Shown here piece after piece: positions 7,513 through 15,653 of a stretch of DNA of 64,000 nt. Source of the stretch: Carnobacterium inhibens subsp. inhibens DSM 13024 (lineage in GTDB: Bacteria; Bacillota; Bacilli; Lactobacillales; Carnobacteriaceae); assembly GCF_000746825.1 (NCBI RefSeq), contig NZ_JQIV01000006.1, positions 2,346,501-2,410,500 on the forward strand, written 5' to 3'. Within the stretch, counting starts at the first letter, position 1; each line of letters begins with the position of its first letter. The notes under the pieces were generated by a model. That model was not told where the DNA came from. It did not search any database and was given only the letters and a program-made list of their open reading frames with translations. A program made the translations under genes and the position numbers.

Positions 7513-10362
7513 TTATTCAGCTTTTTTATCTGCTTCGGCTTTTTTTTTCGCCTCATCTGCTTTTTTCTGAGCCTCTTCTTGTGCTTTTTTGTCTTTTTCT
7601 GCTTTGTCTTTAGCAGCTTTATCTTTAGCTTCCTCAGCTTTTTTAGTTTCGTCCTTTTTCTTATCAGTTTCAGCTTTCGCTTTTTTTGCAGCTTCATCAC
7701 TTGCAGTTTTAGAAGTCTTCTCCCAATAATCTGCTAATTCTTTATCAGAAGCAGAAAAACCAAAATTATAAGTGGTCGTTTTAGGAAGGAATTTTTTATT
7801 GAAAAGCTCAGTTTTTGTAGCACCAGATGCCGTAACTTCTTTTCCATTAGCTAATTTTACTTTTCCAGGTTGCATACCGGTAGCGGCTAGAACTTTTGCT
7901 TCAACTATGCCGTCTGGTTGCTGGAAGGCTTGATCAGTGCCTAAGATAGTTGGATTTGCATTGTAAATAGCATTCATTAAACGAGCCCAATGTCTTTTGT
8001 TTCTTAAACTTGGACTTTCAGATCCTGAGTTAGATAAATCATTAACAGAAGTAGTAACAGCATTGTCATATCCAATCCAAGAGCTTAAGGTTACTTGAGG
8101 TGTATAGCCAATAAACCAAATATCTTTTTGACCGTCAGATGTTCCTGTCTTGCCTGCAATATCTGCTGTGAAGTTTAATTGCCCTTTTACATCCTTAGCA
8201 GTACCTGAGTCTAAGACATCACGTAAAATATCAGTTGTTAGATAAGCAGTTTCGGGAGTGAATACCTCAACCGGTTTAACTTCATGTTGATAGATGACCT
8301 CTCCATTATGATCCTCGATTTTTTCAATGATATAACCTTCAGTATAGTTTCCTTTATTGGCTAAAGTAGAAAAGCCGTCAGTTTGGTCTAAAACAGTCGT
8401 TCCTTTAGTTATACCACCGATAGGAAGGGCATAATAAACTCCTTGATATTCTTCTGTCGTAATGATATCAGATCCAAATCCCATCTTATGCATATAGGAT
8501 TCAAGTTTTTCTTCCATATTATAGGTATCTTTCATTTGTTGATAAATTTTTGATGTAACGATATTACTTGATTGTGTTAGACCAGTCCGAACATCAGTCC
8601 ATTTATTTGGAATCACGTTTCCAGCATTGGTTATTTCATGAACACCCAAAGAACCATTTTCCCAACTTGGTACTTTAGCAGAACTTTCAAAAAGCATCGT
8701 CGCTGGTGTAATAATTCCTTCTTCCAATGCCGGAGCAAAGGCTAGTAAAGGTTTAATAGTTGACCCAGGCGAACGAGGAGATTGATAAGCATGGTTGACT
8801 TGAGTCAATTCATAATCTACACCACCTATAAAAGAAATGATTCGTCCAGTGGCATTGTCTCTTAAAACTGCTCCATTTTGGACCGGTTCAACGAGTGTTT
8901 TTGTTTCGTTTGTTTCTTCATCAATATAATCAGCAACTTTTACATTTCCCAGATAACTTGTATTGTTTATGATTGGATTATTATTTTCATTATAAGAGAT
9001 CTCTGGATTTGCATATTGTTCAACTACGTCATTCATAGCTTCATAAACGCCTTTATCAATGGTTGAATAGACAGTATAACCGTTCATTCTTAAGTCTTGG
9101 TCTGCTTGATTATAATACATATCACTCAGTTCTTGATCATTAGAAAGATCTTCAGCTGAATAACCATCAGCTGTATACAACTGTTCCATAATAATTTGTC
9201 GAGCTTGCTGCTCTACAAAGTTGTAAACATAATCAGTACTGTCTTTAACATCTGTTTCTTGAGGCAAAAAGTCTTGTGTCAAATCGTAAGCTACAGCAGT
9301 ATCGTATTCTTCTTTAGTGATATAATTTTCGCGATACATCCTAAATAAAACTTCATCTTTACGGCTCATACCAGCAGCTAAATCTTCTTTAAGAGTACCT
9401 GTTTGGGTATAAGGGCTATAAACAATTGGATTTTGAGGCAATCCGGCTAGAAACGCCGCTTGTGGTAAAGTTAATTCATTAGCTTTTACGCCGAATATAC
9501 CTATTGAAGCTTCATTCAAACCAGCAATATTTTGTCCTTTATTATTTCTTCCAAAAGGAGAGACGTTTAAATAATTTTCTAAAATTTCTTCTTTTGTAAA
9601 GTAATTTTCAACACGGAAAGCTAATAAAATCTCATTTGCTTTCCGTTTAAAGGAAACTTCGTTGGTTAAGATTTGTTGCTTAACCAATTGTTGGGTAAGT
9701 GTTGACCCTCCAGAAGTTGTACTTGCACCAGTGACTTCTTGAACTAATGCTCGAGCAACAGCTTTTGGAACAACTCCAGAATGTTTATAGAAGTACTCAT
9801 CCTCAGTAGCAATAATAGCTTCTTGAACTAAAGGAGACATTTCACTTAAAGGAATTTCAGATCGTTTTAGATCAGTCTTTAAATCACTAATTTTTTCTCC
9901 AGTTGCATAGTACATAGCAGAAGTTGTTGAAACATTTTCAATGTCTGCTTTCATTTCTTCATAAGTTGGAATTTCTTCGCCAGATACTAGATAAGCAAAA
10001 TATCCTATGCCTAATCCTCCTGCTAAAGCTGCCCCAATTAGCCCAATCACGACTATAGTAAGAATCAAATTTTTAATCACGCTGTAGCCAACATTAAAGC
10101 CAAAAAGAACTTTATCTAGTGCAGGTTTTTGTACGTTCTTACTTTGTGTTCTCTTTTGATCGTTATCTGATTGAGAATCAGATGTTGAGTTGATTTGAGA
10201 TTGATCTTTACGTGAAAGTGATTCTTTTAAGATCACTGATTGCTTTAAGATTATTGTTTTGAAAGAAATCCATTTATTCTTTATGAACGGCAGCACTTTT
10301 TTTAACGACACTTTTAATTTTTTAAAAAAAGTGGGTTCATTATTGTTTTGTGGACTATTCAA
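7513..10362 (-). CDS. pbp1A: Bifunctional class A penicillin-binding protein 1A
   Basis: Membrane-anchored peptidoglycan synthase with glycosyltransferase and transpeptidase domains; 949 residues. There is a cytoplasmic N-tail of about 95 residues rich in Lys, Ser and Gln and a membrane segment at about 97-125. The GT51 domain contains catalytic Glu187 (ATEDEYFYKH), and the transpeptidase has Ser534-x-x-Lys537 (SPGSTIKP) and AGKTGTSD. A very Lys/Glu/Ala-rich extracellular tail covers about the last 80 residues. The start is TTG with GAGGTG seven nt upstream. recU, often paired with this gene, is not next to it here. Confidence 0.92.
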   Translation of the reverse strand: MNSPQNNNEPTFFKKLKVSLKKVLPFIKNKWISFKTIILKQSVILKESLSRKDQSQINSTSDSQSDNDQKRTQSKNVQKPALDKVLFGFNVGYSVIKNLILTIVVIGLIGAALAGGLGIGYFAYLVSGEEIPTYEEMKADIENVSTTSAMYYATGEKISDLKTDLKRSEIPLSEMSPLVQEAIIATEDEYFYKHSGVVPKAVARALVQEVTGASTTSGGSTLTQQLVKQQILTNEVSFKRKANEILLAFRVENYFTKEEILENYLNVSPFGRNNKGQNIAGLNEASIGIFGVKANELTLPQAAFLAGLPQNPIVYSPYTQTGTLKEDLAAGMSRKDEVLFRMYRENYITKEEYDTAVAYDLTQDFLPQETDVKDSTDYVYNFVEQQARQIIMEQLYTADGYSAEDLSNDQELSDMYYNQADQDLRMNGYTVYSTIDKGVYEAMNDVVEQYANPEISYNENNNPIINNTSYLGNVKVADYIDEETNETKTLVEPVQNGAVLRDNATGRIISFIGGVDYELTQVNHAYQSPRSPGSTIKPLLAFAPALEEGIITPATMLFESSAKVPSWENGSLGVHEITNAGNVIPNKWTDVRTGLTQSSNIVTSKIYQQMKDTYNMEEKLESYMHKMGFGSDIITTEEYQGVYYALPIGGITKGTTVLDQTDGFSTLANKGNYTEGYIIEKIEDHNGEVIYQHEVKPVEVFTPETAYLTTDILRDVLDSGTAKDVKGQLNFTADIAGKTGTSDGQKDIWFIGYTPQVTLSSWIGYDNAVTTSVNDLSNSGSESPSLRNKRHWARLMNAIYNANPTILGTDQAFQQPDGIVEAKVLAATGMQPGKVKLANGKEVTASGATKTELFNKKFLPKTTTYNFGFSASDKELADYWEKTSKTASDEAAKKAKAETDKKKDETKKAEEAKDKAAKDKAEKDKKAQEEAQKKADEAKKKAEADKKAE

Positions 10363-10411
10363 AGTTAGTTCACCTCATAAATTATATTTTATTCCTCTAA
10401 TTACTTGGCCT

Positions 10412-10441
10412 ATTATAACAAAAAGAAAGGAGAAAGAGCAA
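10412..10441 (-). promoter_or_regulatory. Candidate pbp1A promoter
   Basis: On the minus strand TTGCTC (10436-10441) and TATAAT (10412-10417) are separated by 18 nt. This places a transcription start about 60 nt upstream of the TTG start codon. Confidence 0.6.
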
Positions 10442-10571
10442 TTTTTGATGAAATATTGTAGAAAGTTATCATTTTGTGTGAAAAATAACGATAGTGAGAT
10501 CGATATATATTCTTTATAAGTTTATGGTAATAAAAAAATGAGCTTATAGTGATAAGAATCTAATTTTATGG

Positions 10572-10600
10572 TTGACATTTATCATTTGTTTTTTTATACT
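10572..10600 (+). promoter_or_regulatory. Consensus promoter of the attenuator leader and amino-acid ABC operon
   Basis: TTGACA (10572-10577), a 17-nt spacer and TATACT (10595-10600): a near-perfect housekeeping promoter. Transcription would start near 10607, about 325 nt before the first structural gene. Confidence 0.85.
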
Positions 10601-10633
10601 AGTAAGAACAAATCGAAATTGTGAGGGATTAGT

Positions 10634-10705
10634 ATGACAAACCATTTAATCAACCAACCACAATTAAATACTTATTACTTTAGCTATTTTAGAAGCTGTT
10701 TGTAG
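10634..10705 (+). CDS. Putative leader peptide, 23 residues, Tyr/Phe-rich
   Basis: ATG at 10634 follows GAGGGAT at a normal distance (10624-10630). The frame has 23 codons and ends TAG at 10703-10705. Codons 14-19 read Tyr-Tyr-Phe-Ser-Tyr-Phe, a high aromatic density for a random frame. There is no Trp codon. A ribosome stalled at 10673-10690 would leave the downstream segment TGTTTGTA free, while one at the stop codon would cover it. This is the geometry of amino-acid-operon leader peptides. It is too short for similarity evidence, so function rests on context. Confidence 0.6.
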   Translation: MTNHLINQPQLNTYYFSYFRSCL

Positions 10706-10850
10706 TCATAATTCATTATGGATACAAACAGGAAACAGAAATGTTTGTATCTATGATGGCTAAAGCAATTTGATTTGCTGATGATTTGCCACATAGAAAT
10801 TATCTAGGTGGTAGATTAATAAAGCTTGTCGTTTATTTTGATATAAAATA

Positions 10851-10896
10851 AACACCCACTTAGATGATGTTTTCTCTAAGTGGGTGTTTTTGTTTT
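10851..10896 (+). terminator. Intrinsic terminator within the leader (attenuator)
   Basis: A 14-bp perfect stem (10851-10864 with 10875-10888), 10-nt loop, then a T-rich tract. It lies between a strong promoter and the first transporter gene, so it must be regulated for the operon to be expressed. Confidence 0.9.
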
Positions 10897-10932
10897 ACCA
10901 GAAAAGTAAGATCAAATTAGGGGGATGAAGAG

Positions 10933-11913
10933 ATGAGAACAAATGGAATGAAGAAAAAAATGCTTTTAGGATTGGCTACAGTTGCAACCGGATTGGTATT
11001 AGGAGCATGTGGCAATACAGAAGAAACAGGAACTACTGAAACAATAAATGTAGGTATATTGCAGTATATGGAACATGATTCTTTGTCTCAAGCACGCAAA
11101 GGATTTATTAGCGAGCTAGAGGACGCAGGGTATCTTGAGGGTGATAATTTAACCTTGAATTATCAAAATGCACAAGGAGATCAAGCAAATTTACAAAGTA
11201 TGAGTGAAAGTTTAGTGGGAGAAAATGATGTGATTTTATCTATTGCAACACCAGCTGCTCAATCATTAGCAACTGTCACACAAGAAGACCCAATTTTATT
11301 TACAGCTGTTACAGATCCAGTAGATGCCGGATTAGTTGCGGATAATGAAGTTCCAGGCGGAAACGTAACAGGAACAAGCGATATGGTTCCGATTGAAGAA
11401 CAAATTGCTTTGCTGTTGTCTCTGGCAAAAGATGCTAAAACCATTGGTATAATTTACAATTCCAGTGAACCTAATTCAAAAATCCAAGCAGATCTAGCAC
11501 AAGAAGCCATTGAAGCTGAAGGCTTGGAAGTAAAATCGTTGACTGTTACAACTACGAATGATGTACAACAAGTAATGACTACGTTGGCTCAAGAAGTTGA
11601 TGCTGTATATATTCCAACAGATAATACATTAGCAAGCACAATGCCGACAGTTGGTGAAATTGCTGAAAAATATCAATTGCCAGTAGTTCCAGGTTCTGCA
11701 GAAATGGTTGAAGCAGGAGGGCTAGCAACTTATGGTATTAACTATGAAGAACTAGGACGTCAAACAGCACAAATGGCCCTTCAAATCATTGAAGAAGGCG
11801 CAGATCCAGCAGAAATGCCAGTTGAAACATCTAACAAATTAGAACTAGTCATTAATGAAGAAGTGGCAAAATCATTAGGTATAGACCCTGAAAGTATTGT
11901 ATTACCCGACTAA
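10933..11913 (+). CDS. ABC transporter substrate-binding lipoprotein, TrpX/PF04392 family
   Basis: Extracellular solute-binding lipoprotein that hands an amino acid to the downstream permease. It has 326 residues with a signal peptide ending in LGAC and lipidated Cys26. The rest is a two-lobed periplasmic-binding fold (NVGILQYMEHDSLSQARKGF at the start, IGIIYNSSEPNS in the hinge region). PF04392 proteins in Lactobacillales are usually annotated as tryptophan/tyrosine binding. The Tyr/Phe-rich leader upstream suggests an aromatic substrate, which is inference. The permease gene follows after 26 nt. GGGGG precedes the start. Confidence 0.85.
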   Translation: MRTNGMKKKMLLGLATVATGLVLGACGNTEETGTTETINVGILQYMEHDSLSQARKGFISELEDAGYLEGDNLTLNYQNAQGDQANLQSMSESLVGENDVILSIATPAAQSLATVTQEDPILFTAVTDPVDAGLVADNEVPGGNVTGTSDMVPIEEQIALLLSLAKDAKTIGIIYNSSEPNSKIQADLAQEAIEAEGLEVKSLTVTTTNDVQQVMTTLAQEVDAVYIPTDNTLASTMPTVGEIAEKYQLPVVPGSAEMVEAGGLATYGINYEELGRQTAQMALQIIEEGADPAEMPVETSNKLELVINEEVAKSLGIDPESIVLPD

Positions 11914-11939
11914 CCGTAACGGATAAAGGAGAATTTAAA

Positions 11940-12830
11940 ATGGATATTATTTTATCAAGTATTTCACAAGGCTTATTATGGTCTATCATGGCTATCGGCG
12001 TCTATCTTACCTTTAGAATTTTAGATATTGCAGATTTAACTGCTGAAGGAAGTTTCCCATTAGGGGCAGCGATATGTTCTGTTGCCATCGTATCTGGAAT
12101 ATCTCCTTTGGTAGCGAGTTTAATGGCATTGGGTGGAGGAATGATTGCTGGAGTCGTTTCAGGTTTATTACACACCAAGCTTAAAATTCCTGCTCTATTA
12201 ACAGGGATTTTAACCATGACGGCCTTATATTCTATCAATCTCAGAATCTTGGGAAAAGCAAACGTCACTCTTTTAGGACAAGATACATTGATGCGGACTC
12301 TGCAGTCATACGGTTTAGAAAATCGTTTAGCCGTATTGATTGTTGGCGGGGTAGCAGTTGCACTGGTTATTCTAGTGTTGTATTTATTCTTTAGTACAGA
12401 AATAGGATTGGCCATACGTTCTACTGGAGATAATGAAGCGATGAGTGAAGCCAATGGTATTCATACAAATACTATGAAAATTCTAGGATACATGTTGTCT
12501 AATGGTTTGATCTCTTTGTCCGGTGCACTTATTGCCCAAAATAATGGATATGCGGATATTAGCATGGGTATTGGAACAATTGTAATTGGGTTAGCTTCAG
12601 TCATTATTGGAGAAGTTATTTTCCATCGCTTATCTTTTGCAAAACGCTTAGTAACAATTGCTATTGGGTCAGTTGTTTACCGTTTAATCATTGATTTAGT
12701 ACTACAGTTAAACGTAGAACCTCAAGATATCAAGTTATTCTCAGCTATCATATTAGCCATAGCTCTTTCTACTCCATTAATTAAAAAGAAATCAAAAAGA
12801 GTTAGCACGAAAGGAGCAAAAGTACGATGA
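11940..12830 (+). CDS. ABC transporter permease, TrpY type
   Basis: Integral membrane permease of 296 residues with about eight hydrophobic segments and a cytoplasmic region containing the EAA-like sequence STGDNEAMSEANGIHTN. It belongs to the branched-chain-permease-like family paired with PF04392 binding proteins. AAAGGAG precedes the ATG. The next gene overlaps by 4 nt (ATGA), indicating translational coupling. Confidence 0.85.
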   Translation: MDIILSSISQGLLWSIMAIGVYLTFRILDIADLTAEGSFPLGAAICSVAIVSGISPLVASLMALGGGMIAGVVSGLLHTKLKIPALLTGILTMTALYSINLRILGKANVTLLGQDTLMRTLQSYGLENRLAVLIVGGVAVALVILVLYLFFSTEIGLAIRSTGDNEAMSEANGIHTNTMKILGYMLSNGLISLSGALIAQNNGYADISMGIGTIVIGLASVIIGEVIFHRLSFAKRLVTIAIGSVVYRLIIDLVLQLNVEPQDIKLFSAIILAIALSTPLIKKKSKRVSTKGAKVR

Positions 12831-13630
12831 CAGCTATCCTAGAATTGAAAAATATTCATAAAAGTTTTGAAGTAGGAACGGTTAATGAAAATCATGTATT
12901 AAAAGGAATAGATTTGACGATAAAAAAAGAAGAATTTATTACAATTATCGGAGGAAATGGAGCTGGAAAATCAACTTTATTAAATAGTGTAGCTGGAACG
13001 TATATGGTAGATGAAGGTGCGGTCATTATAAATGGTAAGGATTCTACTTATAAGAGGACTAATGAAAGAGCAAAAGATATTGGACGAGTATTTCAAGATA
13101 CTAAGATGGGAACTGCAACACGTCTGACGATTGAAGAAAATTTAGCAGTCGCAGTCAATCGAGGAAAAAAAAGAGGGCTAACGTTAGGTGTAAAAGAGAA
13201 ACAACGGGAATTGTTCAAAGAACAATTAAAATTCTTGGAATTAGGGTTAGAGAACCGGTTGAAAATGGAGGTGGGATTACTGTCGGGAGGACAAAGGCAA
13301 GCTTTAACATTGCTGATGGCGACCATAGTCCCACCAAAATTACTTTTATTAGATGAACATACAGCAGCGTTAGATCCAAAAACTAGTCAAATGGTATTAA
13401 AGTTAACGGATAAAATTGTTCGTGAAAAAAGATTAACTGCAATGATGATTACGCATAATATGGAAGATGCAATTGCTCATGGAACGAGACTAGTCATGCT
13501 TCATAATGGAAAGATAGTAGTAGATGTTTCTGGGGAAGAGAAGAAGAGTCTAACTGTACCAGATTTACTAGCTTTGTTTCAAAAGAACAGTGGCGACACT
13601 GTTACAGAAGATGCATTGATACTAGGGTGA
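12827..13630 (+). CDS. ABC transporter ATP-binding protein, TrpZ type
   Basis: Cytoplasmic ATPase of 267 residues that powers the amino-acid importer. Visible motifs are Walker A GGNGAGKST (about 43-51), signature LSGGQRQ, Walker B LLLLDEHTA and the switch His in MITHNME. The DEHTA after Walker B is typical of this subfamily. It overlaps the permease by 4 nt and is the last gene of the attenuated operon. Confidence 0.88.
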   Translation: MTAILELKNIHKSFEVGTVNENHVLKGIDLTIKKEEFITIIGGNGAGKSTLLNSVAGTYMVDEGAVIINGKDSTYKRTNERAKDIGRVFQDTKMGTATRLTIEENLAVAVNRGKKRGLTLGVKEKQRELFKEQLKFLELGLENRLKMEVGLLSGGQRQALTLLMATIVPPKLLLLDEHTAALDPKTSQMVLKLTDKIVREKRLTAMMITHNMEDAIAHGTRLVMLHNGKIVVDVSGEEKKSLTVPDLLALFQKNSGDTVTEDALILG

Positions 13631-13684
13631 TTTTATTACAATTTTTTATTTGATAGTACTAAAAATGATTGGTTTTACTTAAAT

Positions 13685-13716
13685 AAAAAAAAAAACATCA
13701 AAAGATGTTTTTTTTT
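13685..13716 (+). terminator. Intrinsic terminator of the TrpX-type ABC operon
   Basis: AAAAACATC / GATGTTTTT hairpin with an AAAA loop followed by a long T run, 55 nt after the ATPase stop. It has few GC pairs but a strong U tract. Confidence 0.75.
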
Positions 13717-13850
13717 ATTTGCTGAGGCAATTAGTTTAGAGGACTTGAAATATATTAATTTGTGTTCCATTAAAGTTAAAGAAATCTGTCATTTTTTCAA
13801 AACAGCAATAAATATATCAGTCATCTTTTCTTTTAACCTAGCATTAATTT

Positions 13851-14816
13851 TTAAACTGATGCTGGAAGTTTTTCTCCAATTACAGCTAAACGTTCGGCAA
13901 CATCTTCTTCGCTTAAGCTGTTACGTTTTACGTATAAGTTTGCTGGCGCTACGCGGCATTCATGACAGCATCCACGCATATATTTATGTTCATTTTCTTC
14001 TGAAGATAAGATTTGACGGTTACAAGCTGGATTTGCACAGTTTACATAGCGTTCGCAAGGGGTGCCATCGAACCAGTCACGACCAACAATCACATGTTCT
14101 TTATGGTTGACAGGAACACTGATGCGTTCATCAAATACGTACATTTGACCATCCCATAAATCGCCTTGAACTTCTGGATCTTTTCCATAAGTAGCTATTC
14201 CTCCATGTAATTGCCCAACGTCTTTAAAGCCTTCTTTAACTAACCAACCAGAAAATTTCTCGCAACGAATTCCACCTGTACAGTAAGTTACGACTCTTTT
14301 ATCCATAAATTGTTCTTTATTATCACGGATCCATTGAGGCAGTTCTCTAAAGGTTCTGATTTCTGGACGAACAGCTCCTCTGAAGTGACCCAAATCGTAT
14401 TCATAGTCATTGCGGGCATCGATGACTATTGTATTTTCATCTAAGATAGCTTCACGGAATTTCTTAGGGTCTAGGTACTCACCCGTTACTTCATTAGGAT
14501 CAATGTCATCTTCTAAGTTTAGAGATACAAGTTCAGGACGTAAGCGCACAAACATTTTTTTGAAAGGAGCACGTTCTTCTTCATCTACTTTGAATACTAG
14601 ATCTGAAAAACGAGGATCGGCATGCATTTCATCCATGTATTGTTGAGTGATTTCATAAGTACCTGCAATAGTACCATTTATACCTTCTTCAGCAACTAGG
14701 ATTCTTCCTTTTAAACCAACTTCTTTACAGAAGGCCAAATGTTTTGCAGTATATTCTTCTGGATTTTCGATATGAACATATTTATAGTAGAGTAAAACAC
14801 GGTAATCTTTAGACAT
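13851..14816 (-). CDS. trhO: tRNA uridine(34) hydroxylase, rhodanese family
   Basis: Oxygen-dependent hydroxylation of U34 in tRNA to ho5U, the first step to mo5U/cmo5U wobble modification. The 321 residues comprise an N-terminal UPF0176 domain and a rhodanese domain with active-site loop [13 protein letters not shown]-terminal cysteine-rich part follows ([17 protein letters not shown]) and may bind metal. AGGAGG precedes the ATG. It is a monocistronic minus-strand gene. Confidence 0.9.
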   Translation of the reverse strand: MSKDYRVLLYYKYVHIENPEEYTAKHLAFCKEVGLKGRILVAEEGINGTIAGTYEITQQYMDEMHADPRFSDLVFKVDEEERAPFKKMFVRLRPELVSLNLEDDIDPNEVTGEYLDPKKFREAILDENTIVIDARNDYEYDLGHFRGAVRPEIRTFRELPQWIRDNKEQFMDKRVVTYCTGGIRCEKFSGWLVKEGFKDVGQLHGGIATYGKDPEVQGDLWDGQMYVFDERISVPVNHKEHVIVGRDWFDGTPCERYVNCANPACNRQILSSEENEHKYMRGCCHECRVAPANLYVKRNSLSEEDVAERLAVIGEKLPASV

Positions 14817-14967
14817 AGTAAATCCTCCTAATTTGTTTCATAACACTAGGTAGGTGAACTACCTTAAGTTAATCTATACTAACAATACATTATACACTAA
14901 AAAAATAAAAGAAAGCAAGGTCTCAAAAATAAAAGGAAGTTAAATAAAAAATAAGGGATGTGCAACT

Positions 14968-15513
14968 ATGGAAAGATGTACTTGGGCAACCACAAAGTTA
15001 ATGAAGAAATACCACGATGAAGAATGGGGCAAACCCTTACACGATGATCAATCTTTATTTGAATTGTTGATTCTTGAAACGATGCAAGCAGGATTAAGTT
15101 GGGCTACGATTTTAGCTAAAAGAGAAAATTATCGCAAAGCATTGGATGGTTTCAATCCTGCTAAAATTGTTCTCTACAATCAAGAAAAATTAGAAGAGTT
15201 AAATTCAAATCCTGGCATCATCCGAAATAAATTAAAAAATGCATCTATTATAAAAAACGCAAAAGCCTTTTTTAAAGTCAAACAAGAGTATGAGACATTT
15301 GATCGGTATATTTGGTCATTTGTAGATGGACAACCGATTATCAATCATTTTAACAGTATGGAATCATTACCAGCAAAAACAGAATTATCCCTAAAGATGT
15401 CTAAAGATATGAAGAAAAGAGGGTTTTCATTTGTCGGACCAGTAACATGTTATGCGTTCATGGAAGCTGCTGGATTGGTAAATGACCATATTGAGGGATG
15501 TAAGTTTAAATAA
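14968..15513 (+). CDS. tag: DNA-3-methyladenine glycosylase I
   Basis: Base-excision repair enzyme that removes 3-methyladenine; cytoplasmic, 181 residues, typical length. The zinc site is visible as Cys4 (MERCTW), His16 or 15 (KKYHDEEWG) and the C-terminal His and Cys in NDHIEGC. The LSWATILAKRENYRKAF-like helix is conserved as LSWATILAKRENYRKAL. It is a single gene. Confidence 0.93.
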   Translation: MERCTWATTKLMKKYHDEEWGKPLHDDQSLFELLILETMQAGLSWATILAKRENYRKALDGFNPAKIVLYNQEKLEELNSNPGIIRNKLKNASIIKNAKAFFKVKQEYETFDRYIWSFVDGQPIINHFNSMESLPAKTELSLKMSKDMKKRGFSFVGPVTCYAFMEAAGLVNDHIEGCKFK

Positions 15514-15574
15514 ATTTGTGTTTCAATTGAAATATAGTTGTAATATAAAAGATACGAGTTTATCACATACTCTA

Positions 15575-15583
15575 TGCTATACT
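15575..15583 (+). promoter_or_regulatory. Extended -10 promoter of the NlpC/P60 gene
   Basis: TGCTATACT (TGn plus TATACT), about 70 nt upstream of the GTG start. There is no good -35, as is usual for extended -10 promoters. Confidence 0.5.
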
Positions 15584-15653
15584 AAAGACCGCTAAGAGAT
15601 CTAGGAAAGAACTAGATTTTTGAAACAAATTGTAACATGGAGGGGTAAAACAC

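Larger units (their letters stand above)
10607..10896 (+). promoter_or_regulatory. Seven-segment transcription-attenuator leader upstream of the TrpX-type ABC operon
   Basis: Seven segments can pair in series. Segment 1 (10696-10704) pairs with 2 (10723-10731), 9 bp. Segment 2 (10714-10730) pairs with 3 (10742-10758), 17 bp with two G-U. Segment 3 (10750-10760) pairs with 4 (10788-10797), 10 bp with one bulged A. Segment 4 (10789-10797) pairs with 5 (10803-10811), 8 bp with one mismatch. Segment 5 (10801-10811) pairs with 6 (10856-10866), 11 bp with two G-U. Segment 6 (10851-10864) pairs with 7 (10875-10888), the terminator. Segment 1 overlaps the last codons and stop of a Tyr/Phe-rich leader ORF. 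Odd pairs give antitermination and even pairs give termination. Pairings are read directly; the regulatory logic is inferred. A degenerate T-box is the main alternative (GGTGGTA occurs at 10807-10813), but no convincing Stem I or full T-box sequence is present. Confidence 0.68.

Noticed and set aside
7446-7700. 84-residue Lys-rich ORF on the minus strand
   Set aside because: Frame-shifted shadow of the Lys/Glu/Ala-rich 3' end of pbp1A, with no ribosome-binding site; composition follows from the repeats.
10259-10519. 86-residue ORF on the plus strand over the pbp1A 5' end
   Set aside because: Antisense to pbp1A coding sequence and its promoter, no ribosome-binding site and no recognisable domain.
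10607-10896. T-box riboswitch upstream of the TrpX-type operon
   Set aside because: GGTGGTA at 10807-10813 recalls the T-box core, but the following ACC(G/A)CG is missing, no Stem I with AG-bulge and GNTG/AGAGA elements is visible, and the short 5' stem shows no aromatic specifier. The leader-peptide model explains more of the sequence. An Infernal search with RF00230 would settle it.
15600-15653. WalR box upstream of the NlpC/P60 gene
   Set aside because: TGAAAC and TGTAAC occur with a 4-nt gap instead of 5, one mismatch, and lie downstream of the probable transcription start.
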